A stretch of DNA of 64,000 nucleotides from Jilunia laotingensis (GCF_014385165.1 NZ_JACRTF010000001.1:3162001-3226000); one strand, 5' to 3'; positions 17,760-26,155 are shown, counted from the stretch's first letter. Program-made: numbers and translations. Notes: generated by a model from the sequence alone, not told the origin.

Positions 17760-19757
17760 TTATTTATTGTAATGTAAATCTTCAATAGCCTGTAGTTCCG
17801 TTGAGGCTTCCCCTAACCATCCGCAATCCTGATTGACGGCAGTATAGATCTTCACGAAATCTATTCCGTCCAGATGTACGGGATTGCCGTTTTTATCTAC
17901 CGCCCAATCGATCTTGAACTGTGAGTATTCCGTATCGTTCGGATGGTTGTCCGCATATCCGTAAGGATAGCAATAACCCACCCAATGTTCGGGCATGTCC
18001 GGACGCGGTTCATTTACAGCATTGTCTGCCAGACGACTTCCTTTGAATGTCATTTCACTTTTCGTAATCCATTCCGGATAGTAGGATTCTTGTGTATTGA
18101 ATTCATTGCGTTTTACATATCCTTCGCTTCCCTGATTGTCCGACCAACGAATGTCATTTCCGGGTTGCTCCGGACGGTAATAGGTTATTTCATAATCACG
18201 GGTCGTTGCAAGAGAGTTATATTCACTTCCGGCAAGTTCGTACCATTCATCGTCTGGGAGTCCGTTTCCGTTCGTATCCTTAGAAACCAGTACAATGCCC
18301 GGTTCTGAATTCCCACCCGGTTTATCAAGGAAAGTACCATACATGTCGTAATAGGCATTGCCGTATATCTTTAAATCATATTCACCCGGTACGTTCGGTA
18401 CGGTATGATCGAAGCCTACTGTGATATTACCGCCAAATGCGCCTAATGTAAGGAGGCAGATATTTCGGTCTTGTAGCAACTCGGTCGCGTATTCCAGTAC
18501 TTGCTGATAAGAAAACCCTGTTTTATAAGCTGTTCGGGTAGTGTTCATGTATTGTGACGGGGCTGGATTGTATTCTAAAACTTTATTTGCGAAAGCGGAA
18601 ATTTGAGGATCGTCCGATGGTTCTTCTTCTTCATTTTCTGTGTATTTATCGGTAAAAACTACCGTGTTCGGGTTCTGTCCGATCTTGCGGATACTGAATT
18701 GCAGTTTTCCCTGTGGGGTGAAACAAAGCACGTCTCCGCGTGTCTGGTATTTGTAAGCGTCTGTTATATACACATTGCCGCTATATGGATTTACGAAAAT
18801 TCCGTAAGGAGTATGTATTTCAGTACCATCGGTGATAAAGTTTTCACGGATCGTAGTTCCGTTCTGTAGATTGAAAACTTTGATCTGGGAAGCTTGGTTT
18901 TCAAAACTGAAGTTATATAAATAAGCCACTTGGTCGCTGATGGCGAAGCTCATAACTTTCTCATTGTATATCTTTGCGACTTCATCACTGGCAGCATCAA
19001 TTTTTACAAAATTATAGTCTCCTGCACTGATATCCTTCCCGTGGGTCGCTACATAGACATTTCCGTATTCATCTGCCGCTATCTTGCCGGGATTGGGACC
19101 TACTTCTATCTTTTTTATTTCTTTGAACGGGTCAATACTCACAACAGACACGGTATTGTCCACACCGATACCATCCCAGTCCAATCCACCGGAGTTGGAT
19201 ACATATAGCTTGTCGTTTTGTACACAGATGCCATCCGGGTTACGCCCCACTTGTGCATAAGTCTCGATAGCTAGTGAAGCGGTATCTATCCTCGCTACCG
19301 TTCCGTCATAGGAACAGACATAAGCTTTGTCTTTGTGAAACGCAATATAGCGTGGTTGGCGTGAACTGCCGTCTTCACCCAACATAGGGATACGCTTCAA
19401 TGACAGTCCCGATGTAAGGTCGATTACTTCTATCTGGCTCGATACATTTACAACGATGTAGAGCTTATTGCCATAGATAGCCATGTCGTTGGCAGTATCA
19501 CCCAGTCCGCGTCGATTGAGACTGCGGAAATAGTCAATGTTCGTTTTCCCGCTTTTGAATGAATGATAGGCCAGTGTACTGTTGTTCAGGTTGAATAATC
19601 CTTCACTCAGCACATAGATCCCGGCTGTTCCTGTTTCGGTAACTGTTCCGTTACCCCCTCCGCCTTCTTCTCTATTATTCTCTTTGTCTGTCAAGTCATC
19701 ACAGGCAAAAAAGAGTAGGGCGAATAATAATCCTATCAGATATTTATAGTTCATCAT
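17760..19757 (-). CDS. BtuG-like surface lipoprotein: DUF5074/YncE propeller plus extra C-terminal domain
   Basis: 665 residues. Lipoprotein signal MMNYKYLIGLLFALLFFAC with lipobox FFAC and acidic residues after it. Residues about 45-375 form a DUF5074/YncE seven-bladed propeller (GIYVLSEGLFNLNNSTLAYH, then repeated AIYGNKLYIVVN, FHKDKAYVCSYDG, VQNDKLYVSNSGG). This is the BtuG type, which binds cobalamin tightly and delivers it to BtuB. Residues about 390-665 are a separate domain with a Ca2+-loop-like DTNGNGLPDDEW and many aromatics. It could be a second ligand module comparable to BtuH, but that is inference. It lies 12 nt after the BtuB gene under the cobalamin riboswitch. Confidence 0.82.
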   Translation of the reverse strand: MMNYKYLIGLLFALLFFACDDLTDKENNREEGGGGNGTVTETGTAGIYVLSEGLFNLNNSTLAYHSFKSGKTNIDYFRSLNRRGLGDTANDMAIYGNKLYIVVNVSSQIEVIDLTSGLSLKRIPMLGEDGSSRQPRYIAFHKDKAYVCSYDGTVARIDTASLAIETYAQVGRNPDGICVQNDKLYVSNSGGLDWDGIGVDNTVSVVSIDPFKEIKKIEVGPNPGKIAADEYGNVYVATHGKDISAGDYNFVKIDAASDEVAKIYNEKVMSFAISDQVAYLYNFSFENQASQIKVFNLQNGTTIRENFITDGTEIHTPYGIFVNPYSGNVYITDAYKYQTRGDVLCFTPQGKLQFSIRKIGQNPNTVVFTDKYTENEEEEPSDDPQISAFANKVLEYNPAPSQYMNTTRTAYKTGFSYQQVLEYATELLQDRNICLLTLGAFGGNITVGFDHTVPNVPGEYDLKIYGNAYYDMYGTFLDKPGGNSEPGIVLVSKDTNGNGLPDDEWYELAGSEYNSLATTRDYEITYYRPEQPGNDIRWSDNQGSEGYVKRNEFNTQESYYPEWITKSEMTFKGSRLADNAVNEPRPDMPEHWVGYCYPYGYADNHPNDTEYSQFKIDWAVDKNGNPVHLDGIDFVKIYTAVNQDCGWLGEASTELQAIEDLHYNK

Positions 19758-19769
19758 AATGATTGGGTT

Positions 19770-21818
19770 TTAATAAGTTACTTTTAAAGTGGCTCGTACC
19801 GAACGTCCCGGCATGGGGAAGAATTTGATAATTTCATAATTCTTGTTCAATAAGTTGAGGACTTCCACATGGAGTGATGTATGTATATTCCTTATTTTGA
19901 ACTCCCGGCTTGCCGAAATACTGTGATCGCTGTATCCGCTCAGTCGATTCTGGCTGATATTTTCTCCTTGCGTATACCGTTTTCCGGAAAAAAGGAATGA
20001 ATAGGAGAGGTTAATCCAAGGTGTTTCGATACCCGCTTGTCCCGAACCGGACACACGAGGCGTATAGGCTATCTGGTGACCGTAAGTTGCTTTCTCCGGT
20101 TCATTGTTGGGATCGGTCTTGTCCAATGCATGCTGGTAGGTATAATTTCCGGAGAGATTGATCCGTAGCTTCTCCAGAGGCTGCATTGTAATAGTTCCGG
20201 TCACGTCGATTCCTTTGATTTCCGCTTTGCCGAGGTTTGTCATTGTCCATACGAAAATATCTTTTGTCGGAGTGGCAATGATCTTATCTGTTACCTTATT
20301 ATAATAAGCATCTACCGTAGCAGATAAATAGGGTAAAAATTCATTGATCGCTTTACTATAAGTAAGTCCCAGGTTGTATTGCCTCGTATTTTCGGGGCGA
20401 AGGGTTACTGTTCCTATCTTTCCGTAGTATAAATCGTTGAAATTCGGAAGGCGGAAAATGCTTTTGTAGAAAAAACGTATTCTGAATTCTTCTTCGTTGA
20501 ACGGTTTAAAAGAGGCACTGACATAAGGACTTAGTTTATGATGATTCTTCCCGCTTTCTCCTTCTTTTGTTTTTTCATTTATCATTGTTGCCAATGCAGA
20601 AGCGGATAGGGTCACCCATTCGTTTACATATTTACCGGCCAGTACGGTTAGCCATGAATAACGGGTGGGGTAGGCAAAGTCGGGTAAGTTCGCATTAAGG
20701 GTATTGATACTTCCGTCCGTGGATAGGGAGAAGGAGAGATTGTCCAGAAAACGATACAGAACGGAAGCTGACAAATAATATTCTTGCTGATAGTAACTAT
20801 TGTCCTGTTTCTTTTCAGAGTTCTTGTAAGACGGATCGAGGTATCGTTGATAGTTCCAGTTCCATTTTGCTGAAGTCTGGAATGCCCACTTACGGTTGAA
20901 TTCCTTTTTATATTGGCTCTGGATAAAGGTGTTTTTATCCCATAAATGCTGGGCGGCAAAATCATAATAAAAGGTCGTTGCGTTGGGCAATCCTCGCGAA
21001 GATTGGTAATAATATGCCTTTACCCTCCATTGTTCTTTGTCGGAGAAGTTTCCGAACAGTCCGATTTCAGCGCGTAAGTTTTCTACCTGGGTATTCTTTC
21101 TTTTTTCACGGGAGGTGAGATCACCTTTATCACCGTAATGCAGTGTGAAAGGGTAATGTCCATCTGCCGACATCCATTCTCCGTTGGCGGACAATGCCCA
21201 TTTGCTGTTCAGTTGTTGTTCTATCAGTAACGATGGGTTCACCAATCCCCAAGAGCCTGTTTTGAACGAGGCATGAATATTGGTCTTTTTAGTATTCTTA
21301 AAGCGGGGTGTCAAAGTTTGTATATTCAGCAAACCTGCCGATGCGAAGAATCTTGCTGGTTGGAATATGTTATCACTCTGTCCGTTACTTAAAGAAAGCC
21401 TGTCCACATTGTCTAATGAAAAGCGTCCGATATCAATCTGACCGGTTTGGCAATCAGTCAGTGTGATACCATCATAGCCGACAGCGGTATGCTCAGCCCC
21501 TAGGCTTCGAAGTGATACTGTTTTCAATCCGCCTATACCCCCATAATCTTTTACCGTCACACCGGCAAAGTGTTTCACTGCATCGGATACTTGCAAGACA
21601 TTCAGGTTTTTCAATTCATCTTTAGAGAAAATCTGTATGGGGGCTGCCGAACGTACCTCTTGTGTCTGGTAGCGGTCAGCGACTATCACTTCCGGAATGG
21701 TGTAAATATGTGTGGTATCCACTTTTTGCTGTTGTGCAAAAAGTGTGGGAGTACAATAGTAACAGTATAAGATGACTCCCAAGAGTCTATATTTAAAATT
21801 CAGTTTCAATCTGTTCAT
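19770..21818 (-). CDS. btuB: TonB-dependent outer-membrane receptor, BtuB type
   Basis: 682-residue receptor. Signal peptide about 1-28 (ends TPTLFA), a TonB-box-like segment YTIPEVIVAD at about 39-48, a plug (about 55-165, VSDAVKHFAGVTVKDYGG and SLRSLGAEHTAVGYDGI), then a 22-strand barrel ending in an aromatic/Tyr C-terminus (LKVTY). Placement behind a cobalamin riboswitch and before BtuG-like lipoproteins identifies it as a vitamin B12 importer of the outer membrane. No BtuFCD inner-membrane system is in the window. Expression should be repressed by B12. Confidence 0.88.
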   Translation of the reverse strand: MNRLKLNFKYRLLGVILYCYYCTPTLFAQQQKVDTTHIYTIPEVIVADRYQTQEVRSAAPIQIFSKDELKNLNVLQVSDAVKHFAGVTVKDYGGIGGLKTVSLRSLGAEHTAVGYDGITLTDCQTGQIDIGRFSLDNVDRLSLSNGQSDNIFQPARFFASAGLLNIQTLTPRFKNTKKTNIHASFKTGSWGLVNPSLLIEQQLNSKWALSANGEWMSADGHYPFTLHYGDKGDLTSREKRKNTQVENLRAEIGLFGNFSDKEQWRVKAYYYQSSRGLPNATTFYYDFAAQHLWDKNTFIQSQYKKEFNRKWAFQTSAKWNWNYQRYLDPSYKNSEKKQDNSYYQQEYYLSASVLYRFLDNLSFSLSTDGSINTLNANLPDFAYPTRYSWLTVLAGKYVNEWVTLSASALATMINEKTKEGESGKNHHKLSPYVSASFKPFNEEEFRIRFFYKSIFRLPNFNDLYYGKIGTVTLRPENTRQYNLGLTYSKAINEFLPYLSATVDAYYNKVTDKIIATPTKDIFVWTMTNLGKAEIKGIDVTGTITMQPLEKLRINLSGNYTYQHALDKTDPNNEPEKATYGHQIAYTPRVSGSGQAGIETPWINLSYSFLFSGKRYTQGENISQNRLSGYSDHSISASREFKIRNIHTSLHVEVLNLLNKNYEIIKFFPMPGRSVRATLKVTY

Positions 21819-21839
21819 TCAATTCGTTTTGCATTAAAA

Positions 21840-21868
21840 TGTCCGGGCGAAATCACTTCGACCGGACA
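21840..21868 (-). ncRNA. Structured hairpin, copy 2 (riboswitch expression platform or terminator)
   Basis: Minus strand: 7-bp stem TGTCCGG/CCGGACA, T/C mismatch, 4-bp stem CGAA/TTCG, loop GTGAT, then TTTTAATG. Same plan as 10996-11028 with different stem bases. It lies between the cobalamin riboswitch and the btuB start, where a ligand-controlled terminator would be expected. Confidence 0.65.
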
Positions 21869-22003
21869 CGATAATAAACTTGGCAGAGTTTATTTTAATC
21901 ATACTTTCTCTGAATCAGAGTGGTGAATGAAATGATGGATAGAATTATCCGGCTCATTAGACTCAACGCTTTTTCCACGAAAGCAATGAAATTGGATTTG
22001 CAT

Positions 22004-22175
22004 GGTAGGTCTTCTGACTTGTTCCTGTTACGAACTGCCTTCCCGGTTTTCCCAGTGGCAAATTGAGTTAGTTGTCCATAACATAGATAGAACTTACAGC
22101 AGCGGGACTGTTCAGGATTCGCACCTGATTCCCTTTTAATCGCATTCTCTGTGAAAGGAGTTTGCGAACCAATGC
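22004..22175 (-). promoter_or_regulatory. Cobalamin riboswitch of the btuB operon
   Basis: Minus-strand B12 box AAGTCAGAAGACCTACC ends at 22004. The upstream core has AAAGGGAATCAGGTGCGAA, then CCTGAACAGTCCCGCTGCTGT, typical of the cobalamin class. It precedes the BtuB-like receptor by about 185 nt. Confidence 0.93.
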
Positions 22176-22180
22176 GAAGG

Positions 22181-22214
22181 CAAAGATAGAAAGAATATTT
22201 AGATAATGGTCAAT
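22181..22214 (-). promoter_or_regulatory. Promoter of the btuB riboswitch transcript
   Basis: Forward CAAAGATA (22181-22188) is a minus-strand TATCTTTG box. A forward CAAT (22211-22214) 22 nt further is a weak -33. Same octamer and position as at the first riboswitch. Confidence 0.55.
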
Positions 22215-22286
22215 GATAGTAGATATTTTATCAATAAAGAGAATCAATATTCAAGCATGGTCTATGGTGGCATCAATATTCGGTTT

Positions 22287-22546
22287 TCAATTTAATGCCC
22301 AATGCCTGTTATCTATTTTCTCACTGCGTTGGGCTTTTTCCCATAAAGTAAGAATCTCAGGTTCATGTAAATCAATCATTCATTTACTTTAGCTATTACT
22401 TTTGCAGGTACTTGCCCGTCTACTATTCTATCTAACACACTAATAGAATATTCATAATCGCCATAAGTAAAATGAATATGTGGCGGGTTATGGTCTTTCC
22501 AATAAAGGCTTATTATGATGCCAAAGAATCTACAAATTTCAGGCAT
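22287..22546 (-). pseudogene. DUF4160 domain protein, split by a frameshift
   Basis: From ATG at 22544-22546 a 56-codon frame reads MPEICRFFGIIISLYWKDHN then PPHIHFTYGDYEYSI, the DUF4160 core (His-rich PPHIH). It ends at TGA 22376-22378. A second frame begins at the overlapping ATG (22377-22379) and gives 30 residues (EPEILTLWEKAQRSEKID) that match the usual DUF4160 C-terminus as I remember it. Together they make about one normal 85-residue protein, so a one-base shift is likely; ATGA-coupled translation of two parts is the alternative. DUF4160 genes often belong to toxin-antitoxin-like pairs; no partner is seen. Confidence 0.7.
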
Positions 22547-22645
22547 AACAACTATTCTTTTAATTCAGACACAAATGTGACTAATTAGTTTCATTTGGAC
22601 AAATTAAAAAGTATAAAATAAATGCGTATTTTAGAAATCAATTCT

Positions 22646-22676
22646 ATTGCTTTAAGAAAATAATCATGTATTTTTG
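22646..22676 (+). promoter_or_regulatory. Promoter of the DUF5106 lipoprotein gene
   Basis: ATTG (22646-22649), 19 nt, TATTTTTG (22669-22676). The expected transcript start (about 22683) leaves a very short leader before the ATG at 22704. Confidence 0.55.
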
Positions 22677-22703
22677 TAGGATATAGAAAACACATTGATT
22701 AGA

Positions 22704-23654
22704 ATGATGAAGCATATAGAATACCTCTTGAGAACAATTTTGGTGCTATGTTTGTGTTCATGCAAAAGCGGAAATGCTTCCGTTCCTGCAGACAATACAC
22801 AACAAGATACAATTACAACATTTACCTTGCCCACCATCCCCGTAATGCTAACAACACCAGAGCAACGGGCGGACTTTATAGTCAAACATTATTGGGACAA
22901 TACGAATTTTGCCGATACCAATTATATTCATCATCCCGAAATTATAGAACAAGCATGGGCGGATTATTGTGACCTTTTGAACCATGTAACATTGACTACA
23001 GCCCAAGAAGCCATTAAAGCCGCCATCAACAAAGCAGGAGCGGAAAGAAAAGTTTTCAATTACATGACCGATCTGGCAGATAAGTACCTGTACGACCCCA
23101 ATTCCCCTATGCGCAATGAGGAATATTATATCCCCGTGCTTGAAGCAATGATAACCTCCCCTATTCTAAATGAAACTGAAAAAATCCGCCCAAAAGCAAG
23201 ATTGGAACTGGCGCAAAAGAACCGTGTCGGCACAAAGGCTCTCGACTTTACCTACACGGTAGCATCAGGTAGACAAAGTACACTTTATCAAATAAAATCA
23301 GACTATACACTTTTGTTTATCAATAATCCGGGATGTCATGCCTGTACCGAAACGATCAATGCCATAAAAAATATTCCCATGATCGAAGAGCTAATAAAGA
23401 AAAAAAGAATGATCATACTTTCACTTTATCCGGACGAAGAAGTTGACGATTGGAGAAAGCATCGTTCTGAATTCCCATCCGAATGGATTACCGCATATGA
23501 TAAATCGCTTACACTCAAAACTGAAAATTTATATGATTTAAAAGCCATCCCTACCCTTTATTTATTGGATTCGGATAAAACGGTTATCTTAAAAGACGCA
23601 TCGGCTCAAGCTATTGAAGAGTGGCTGATTAACAATATCTCCTTAATTCCATAA
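22704..23654 (+). CDS. DUF5106/thioredoxin-like lipoprotein
   Basis: 316 residues from ATG 22704; a TTG at 22695 is in frame but less likely. Lipoprotein signal with lipobox LCSC about 20 residues in, then a DUF5106 helical region (about 45-175) and a thioredoxin-like domain (about 175-316) with the redox motif NPGCHACTET (Cys211 and Cys214). Such proteins sit in the periplasm or outer membrane and may reduce or shuffle disulfides; the target is unknown. Monocistronic. Confidence 0.8.
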   Translation: MMKHIEYLLRTILVLCLCSCKSGNASVPADNTQQDTITTFTLPTIPVMLTTPEQRADFIVKHYWDNTNFADTNYIHHPEIIEQAWADYCDLLNHVTLTTAQEAIKAAINKAGAERKVFNYMTDLADKYLYDPNSPMRNEEYYIPVLEAMITSPILNETEKIRPKARLELAQKNRVGTKALDFTYTVASGRQSTLYQIKSDYTLLFINNPGCHACTETINAIKNIPMIEELIKKKRMIILSLYPDEEVDDWRKHRSEFPSEWITAYDKSLTLKTENLYDLKAIPTLYLLDSDKTVILKDASAQAIEEWLINNISLIP

Positions 23655-23708
23655 CCTAATGTCTTTCATATAAATGCAAATCGTTTTCCGTACGCACTAC
23701 GAAAATAA

Positions 23709-23743
23709 AAGTACGTACTCTTGCTATCCAAGAATACGTACTT
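23709..23743. terminator. Stem-loop between converging genes
   Basis: AAGTACGTA (23709-23717) pairs with TACGTACTT (23735-23743). It lies between the DUF5106 gene and the converging DUF4373 gene and probably stops transcription both ways. Confidence 0.5.
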
Positions 23744-23824
23744 AAAGATGAATTAATTAGTATTTTAAGAGATCGTTAAAATACTAATTCTTCATATTGA
23801 CAAATCAATGACCTTCCTATACAC

Positions 23825-24637
23825 CTAAGAACTCCTCAGTACTTTAATGATGTATTTTCCCGGTGCCTCAATCTTGCTCCAATTGTTTTTCGCGAGCAGT
23901 TTCCACACGGGTGTCCCTTTTTCGCCATAGTTGGACAGGCTCAATATGGCCTTGATTTCATTCATTTCGGTTATTTTGTGTAGCCTCAGGCTTTCCAATA
24001 GTCCATAATAATTATGCGTTTTCGTATTGAGGGCATAAGCCGGTGGTTCGGGAAGGGAAGCCTGATGGTCTTCATCTCCGTCCATCCTCCCCCTGGGGGG
24101 AGTGGAAGGGGGAAGTTCTTTACTCTGCTCTACTATACTTTGCTTTACTTTACTTTGTCCGGAAATGTCCTCATTTTCGGGGTTCACTTCCATTTTTGTC
24201 AGCGGGATGTTTACATTTTCAGATTTCCTGCTTTTGTTTTTCTCGTTGGTGATTTCTATTAACAGGTGGGGCAATTTGCTTAAATCCCTTTTTCTACGGC
24301 TCGTAGCTTCCATCCAAACCGTTTGTATGTCGATGGAGGTCAGGATTCGGTGTTTCTCATAGCTTTCCCTAGCAAAGAAACCCTTTTCAACAAGCAAGTT
24401 TACAATCTCCCCTACCGTTTCAGCCGTATATTCCGATCCCAGCTTTCTGGCGAAAATCATGCACTGCTCTTTCCCCCATTGTATATAGTACCCTTCCGTA
24501 TAGATCTTGCATAACAGCATGATGACCGCATGAGGCCCTTTGATGCCAAACATAGCGGTGGTCAGCTCCATGATGTCACTGTGGAAGAACCCGGTAAGCA
24601 AGGGGAAGTAATTGATTCCATTATATTCTGTTGCCAT
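23825..24637 (-). CDS. DUF4373 domain protein
   Basis: 270 residues. The N-terminal part (about 5-125) is the DUF4373 domain (YFPLLTGFFHSDIMELTTAMFGIKG; HAVIMLLCKIYTEGYYIQWG), a winged-helix type found in replication-initiation-like and phage-like proteins. A low-complexity linker (about 130-200) is followed by a C-terminal helix region (LNTKTHNYYGLLESLRLHKI). These genes often sit just outside Bacteroides capsule loci, divergent from upxY, as here. Role unknown; DNA binding is a fair guess. Confidence 0.75.
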   Translation of the reverse strand: MATEYNGINYFPLLTGFFHSDIMELTTAMFGIKGPHAVIMLLCKIYTEGYYIQWGKEQCMIFARKLGSEYTAETVGEIVNLLVEKGFFARESYEKHRILTSIDIQTVWMEATSRRKRDLSKLPHLLIEITNEKNKSRKSENVNIPLTKMEVNPENEDISGQSKVKQSIVEQSKELPPSTPPRGRMDGDEDHQASLPEPPAYALNTKTHNYYGLLESLRLHKITEMNEIKAILSLSNYGEKGTPVWKLLAKNNWSKIEAPGKYIIKVLRSS

Positions 24638-24660
24638 GGTTAAATTGGTGATTATAGTTT

Positions 24661-24716
24661 AATGATTAGCGACCGGTGTGTCTCGTGTTGTCGCGGTTTG
24701 CCAATCGCTAATCATT
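24661..24716. repeat. 12-bp inverted repeat between DUF4373 and SH3-barrel genes
   Basis: AATGATTAGCGA (24661-24672) and TCGCTAATCATT (24705-24716) are perfect complements separated by 32 nt. It may be a terminator of the upstream minus-strand gene or a regulatory stem in the leader of the next one. Confidence 0.5.
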
Positions 24717-24734
24717 TTTAAATCTTCTTTTTTA

Positions 24735-25085
24735 TCAGATTACAGGTCTCCATTCAAGGAAATTCTCCACCTGGAAAGTTCTCCAGTTCTGTTGTTCGAC
24801 ATCCCAGTGGACAACGGCACCATCGATTTTGCCGGGATCGAATTCCTTGTGGAAGTCCCCCCGGTAATGGACCAGCGTCGCTTTTACGAGCCTGAACTCC
24901 CCATTCTGTTTATGATAGGCGATCAGTGCATGTCCGTATAGCATGTGGTCCAGCAATGCTTCCAGTCTCAGCGCCATCCATTCCGCGGTGTTCCCATCGT
25001 ATGCCTTTTCGGCAACGATACGCCTTTTCCATCTTTTCCTCATGGTTTCACTTTGTGATTCCCCCCGTTTTTGTTTTTTCATCAT
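24735..25085 (-). CDS. SH3 beta-barrel-type small protein
   Basis: 116 residues. A basic N-terminus (about 1-30, KKQKRGESQSETMRKRWKRR) precedes a beta-rich part where GEFRLVKATLVHYRGDFHKE and VHWDVEQQNWRTFQVENFLE look like the small SH3-barrel proteins common in Bacteroides mobile or accessory regions. Function unknown. Lies between DUF4373 and another unknown gene, all on the minus strand and facing away from the capsule operon. Confidence 0.6.
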   Translation of the reverse strand: MMKKQKRGESQSETMRKRWKRRIVAEKAYDGNTAEWMALRLEALLDHMLYGHALIAYHKQNGEFRLVKATLVHYRGDFHKEFDPGKIDGAVVHWDVEQQNWRTFQVENFLEWRPVI

Positions 25086-25195
25086 TCTTAAATTTTAGAT
25101 TGAACAATTCATTTCTGGTCTGTTCGCCTTATGAACGAAGAATGGTGCCTGACGTCGAGACAGCATACTTTTTCATTACCAGCTTTAACCTGCGG

Positions 25196-25203
25196 CAAAG
25201 ATA
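25196..25203 (-). promoter_or_regulatory. -7 box of the SH3-barrel gene
   Basis: Forward CAAAGATA (minus TATCTTTG) about 110 nt before the start. No clear -33 TTTG. Confidence 0.4.
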
Positions 25204-25246
25204 AGGCGATTGTTCCTTGGGACGGATTGAGAAAATTCCGGATCTG

Positions 25247-25588
25247 TTATTCCGGCTTTTTGTCCTGATAATTCCTTGGCTTCCTGTCTTCCCTGGAGAT
25301 GGTTGAGATGTAGGTTGCTATCGACCTTTCGCTTAATGATTTGCATTCCCCGTTCTCAATGTAGACAAGTAATCCTTTTTCAGCCAGGAAACGGGCCAGG
25401 TGGGACTTGTATGTCTTTATTTTTTCTCCCATATACCCTTTCTGATAGATTGAAATGAAATACCGTATCACATCCTCATGGTTAAAAAGAATTCCTTGGA
25501 TTTCTTCTTTCCGGTTAGGGGCCTTGTTTCCGTTAACAAATTGTTTTTTAGCAGTTAAAACTTTTTTACTTCTCTTTTTTTGATACAT
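25247..25588 (-). CDS. Hypothetical basic protein beside the capsule promoter
   Basis: 113 residues, not recognised. Basic N-terminus (MYQKKRSKKVLTAKKQF), a helical middle (NHEDVIRYFISIYQKGYMG) and a tail rich in charged residues. No signal peptide or membrane segment. It is the first minus-strand gene on the left of the invertible promoter, about 190 nt from the left inverted repeat, so it would lie downstream of the promoter in the flipped state. Confidence 0.5.
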   Translation of the reverse strand: MYQKKRSKKVLTAKKQFVNGNKAPNRKEEIQGILFNHEDVIRYFISIYQKGYMGEKIKTYKSHLARFLAEKGLLVYIENGECKSLSERSIATYISTISREDRKPRNYQDKKPE

Positions 25589-25619
25589 CCCTTGTCGTCA
25601 TTTGTATTCTTTTTTATAC

Positions 25620-25709
25620 TATGAAATAGCGGTTGATAAACTCAATGTTAAATTGTACGAAAAAGACAAAGGTGCCGAATTTATTTCAGTATCGGAAAGA
25701 GAATGGTAA
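25620..25709 (+). pseudogene. Possible C-terminal coding remnant
   Basis: An open stretch reads YEIAVDKLNVKLYEKDKGAE and ends SEREW then TAA, with protein-like composition but no start codon in frame nearby. It could be the tail of a lost gene at the edge of the capsule locus. Family not recognised; could be chance. Confidence 0.25.
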
Positions 25710-25780
25710 AATTATATCTGTAAATATGGATGTTTTAGATAATAATTAATTGACACACTGCATGATGATGCGATTGGAGA

Positions 25781-25815
25781 AAAGTGTTTCAATAGACGTT
25801 CGTTTAATGGAACGC
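25781..25815. repeat. Left 35-bp inverted repeat of the invertible capsule promoter
   Basis: Perfect reverse complement of 25986-26020. It contains AGACGTTCGT, matching the ARACGWWCGT core used by the Mpi-type serine invertase in Bacteroides capsule switching. Confidence 0.93.
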
Positions 25816-25985
25816 TTTTTTTACAATGATTTTTCGATACAATATTCATAAAAGCAGACAGATAAATTCTCAATCTTATTTATTACATAGTTGATTAATA
25901 AACAAGTGTTTAGCTGAAAAAAAGCAGAACTGAAAACATTTTTTTTATTAAACATTTTGCTATTATGAAAATACCCCATATCTTT
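25816..25985. other. Invertible promoter segment (170 bp), ON orientation
   Basis: AT-rich segment between the two 35-bp inverted repeats. It contains no gene and only one good promoter, which points right towards upxY. Site-specific inversion would turn the promoter away and silence the capsule operon. Confidence 0.9.
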
Positions 25986-25986
25986 G
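25956..25986 (+). promoter_or_regulatory. Capsule operon promoter
   Basis: TTTG (25956-25959), 19 nt, TATCTTTG (25979-25986): an exact Bacteroidetes consensus. The last base of the -7 box is the first base of the right inverted repeat, so the transcript starts inside that repeat. Confidence 0.88.
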
Positions 25987-26020
25987 CGTTCCATTAAACG
26001 AACGTCTATTGAAACACTTT
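25986..26020. repeat. Right 35-bp inverted repeat of the invertible capsule promoter
   Basis: Perfect reverse complement of 25781-25815; contains ACGAACGTCT, the complement of the invertase core. Confidence 0.93.
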
Positions 26021-26071
26021 CATCTGTTTTTACCGCTTCGTTTAACGTTGGAAATATCATCAGAACAGTCA

Positions 26072-26106
26072 CGGTTTGAGCGGGGGGAGATGTCCCGTTC
26101 AAACCG
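26072..26106 (+). promoter_or_regulatory. Leader hairpin of the capsule mRNA (likely UpxY/pause target)
   Basis: CGGTTTGAGCGGG (26072-26084) pairs with CCCGTTCAAACCG (26094-26106), 13 bp with one G-U pair and a 9-nt loop, in the roughly 160-nt untranslated leader. No U-tract follows, so it is not an ordinary terminator. UpxY proteins act on such leaders to prevent early termination. Confidence 0.65.
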
Positions 26107-26155
26107 CGAAGCGCGCCCGAAAGGGAAGGTTCGGACCCTCAAACAGACATCCCAA

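Noticed and set aside
24014..24362. Overlapping plus-strand ORFs across the DUF4373 gene
   Set aside because: They arise opposite a low-complexity linker; compositions are not protein-like.
25781..26020. Insertion sequence bounded by the 35-bp repeats
   Set aside because: The enclosed 170 bp have no transposase and contain a consensus promoter; the repeat core is that of capsule promoter inversion.
26009..26155. Extended start of UpxY at 26009
   Set aside because: It begins inside the inverted repeat and runs through the leader hairpin; UpxY similarity starts only after the ATG at 26156.
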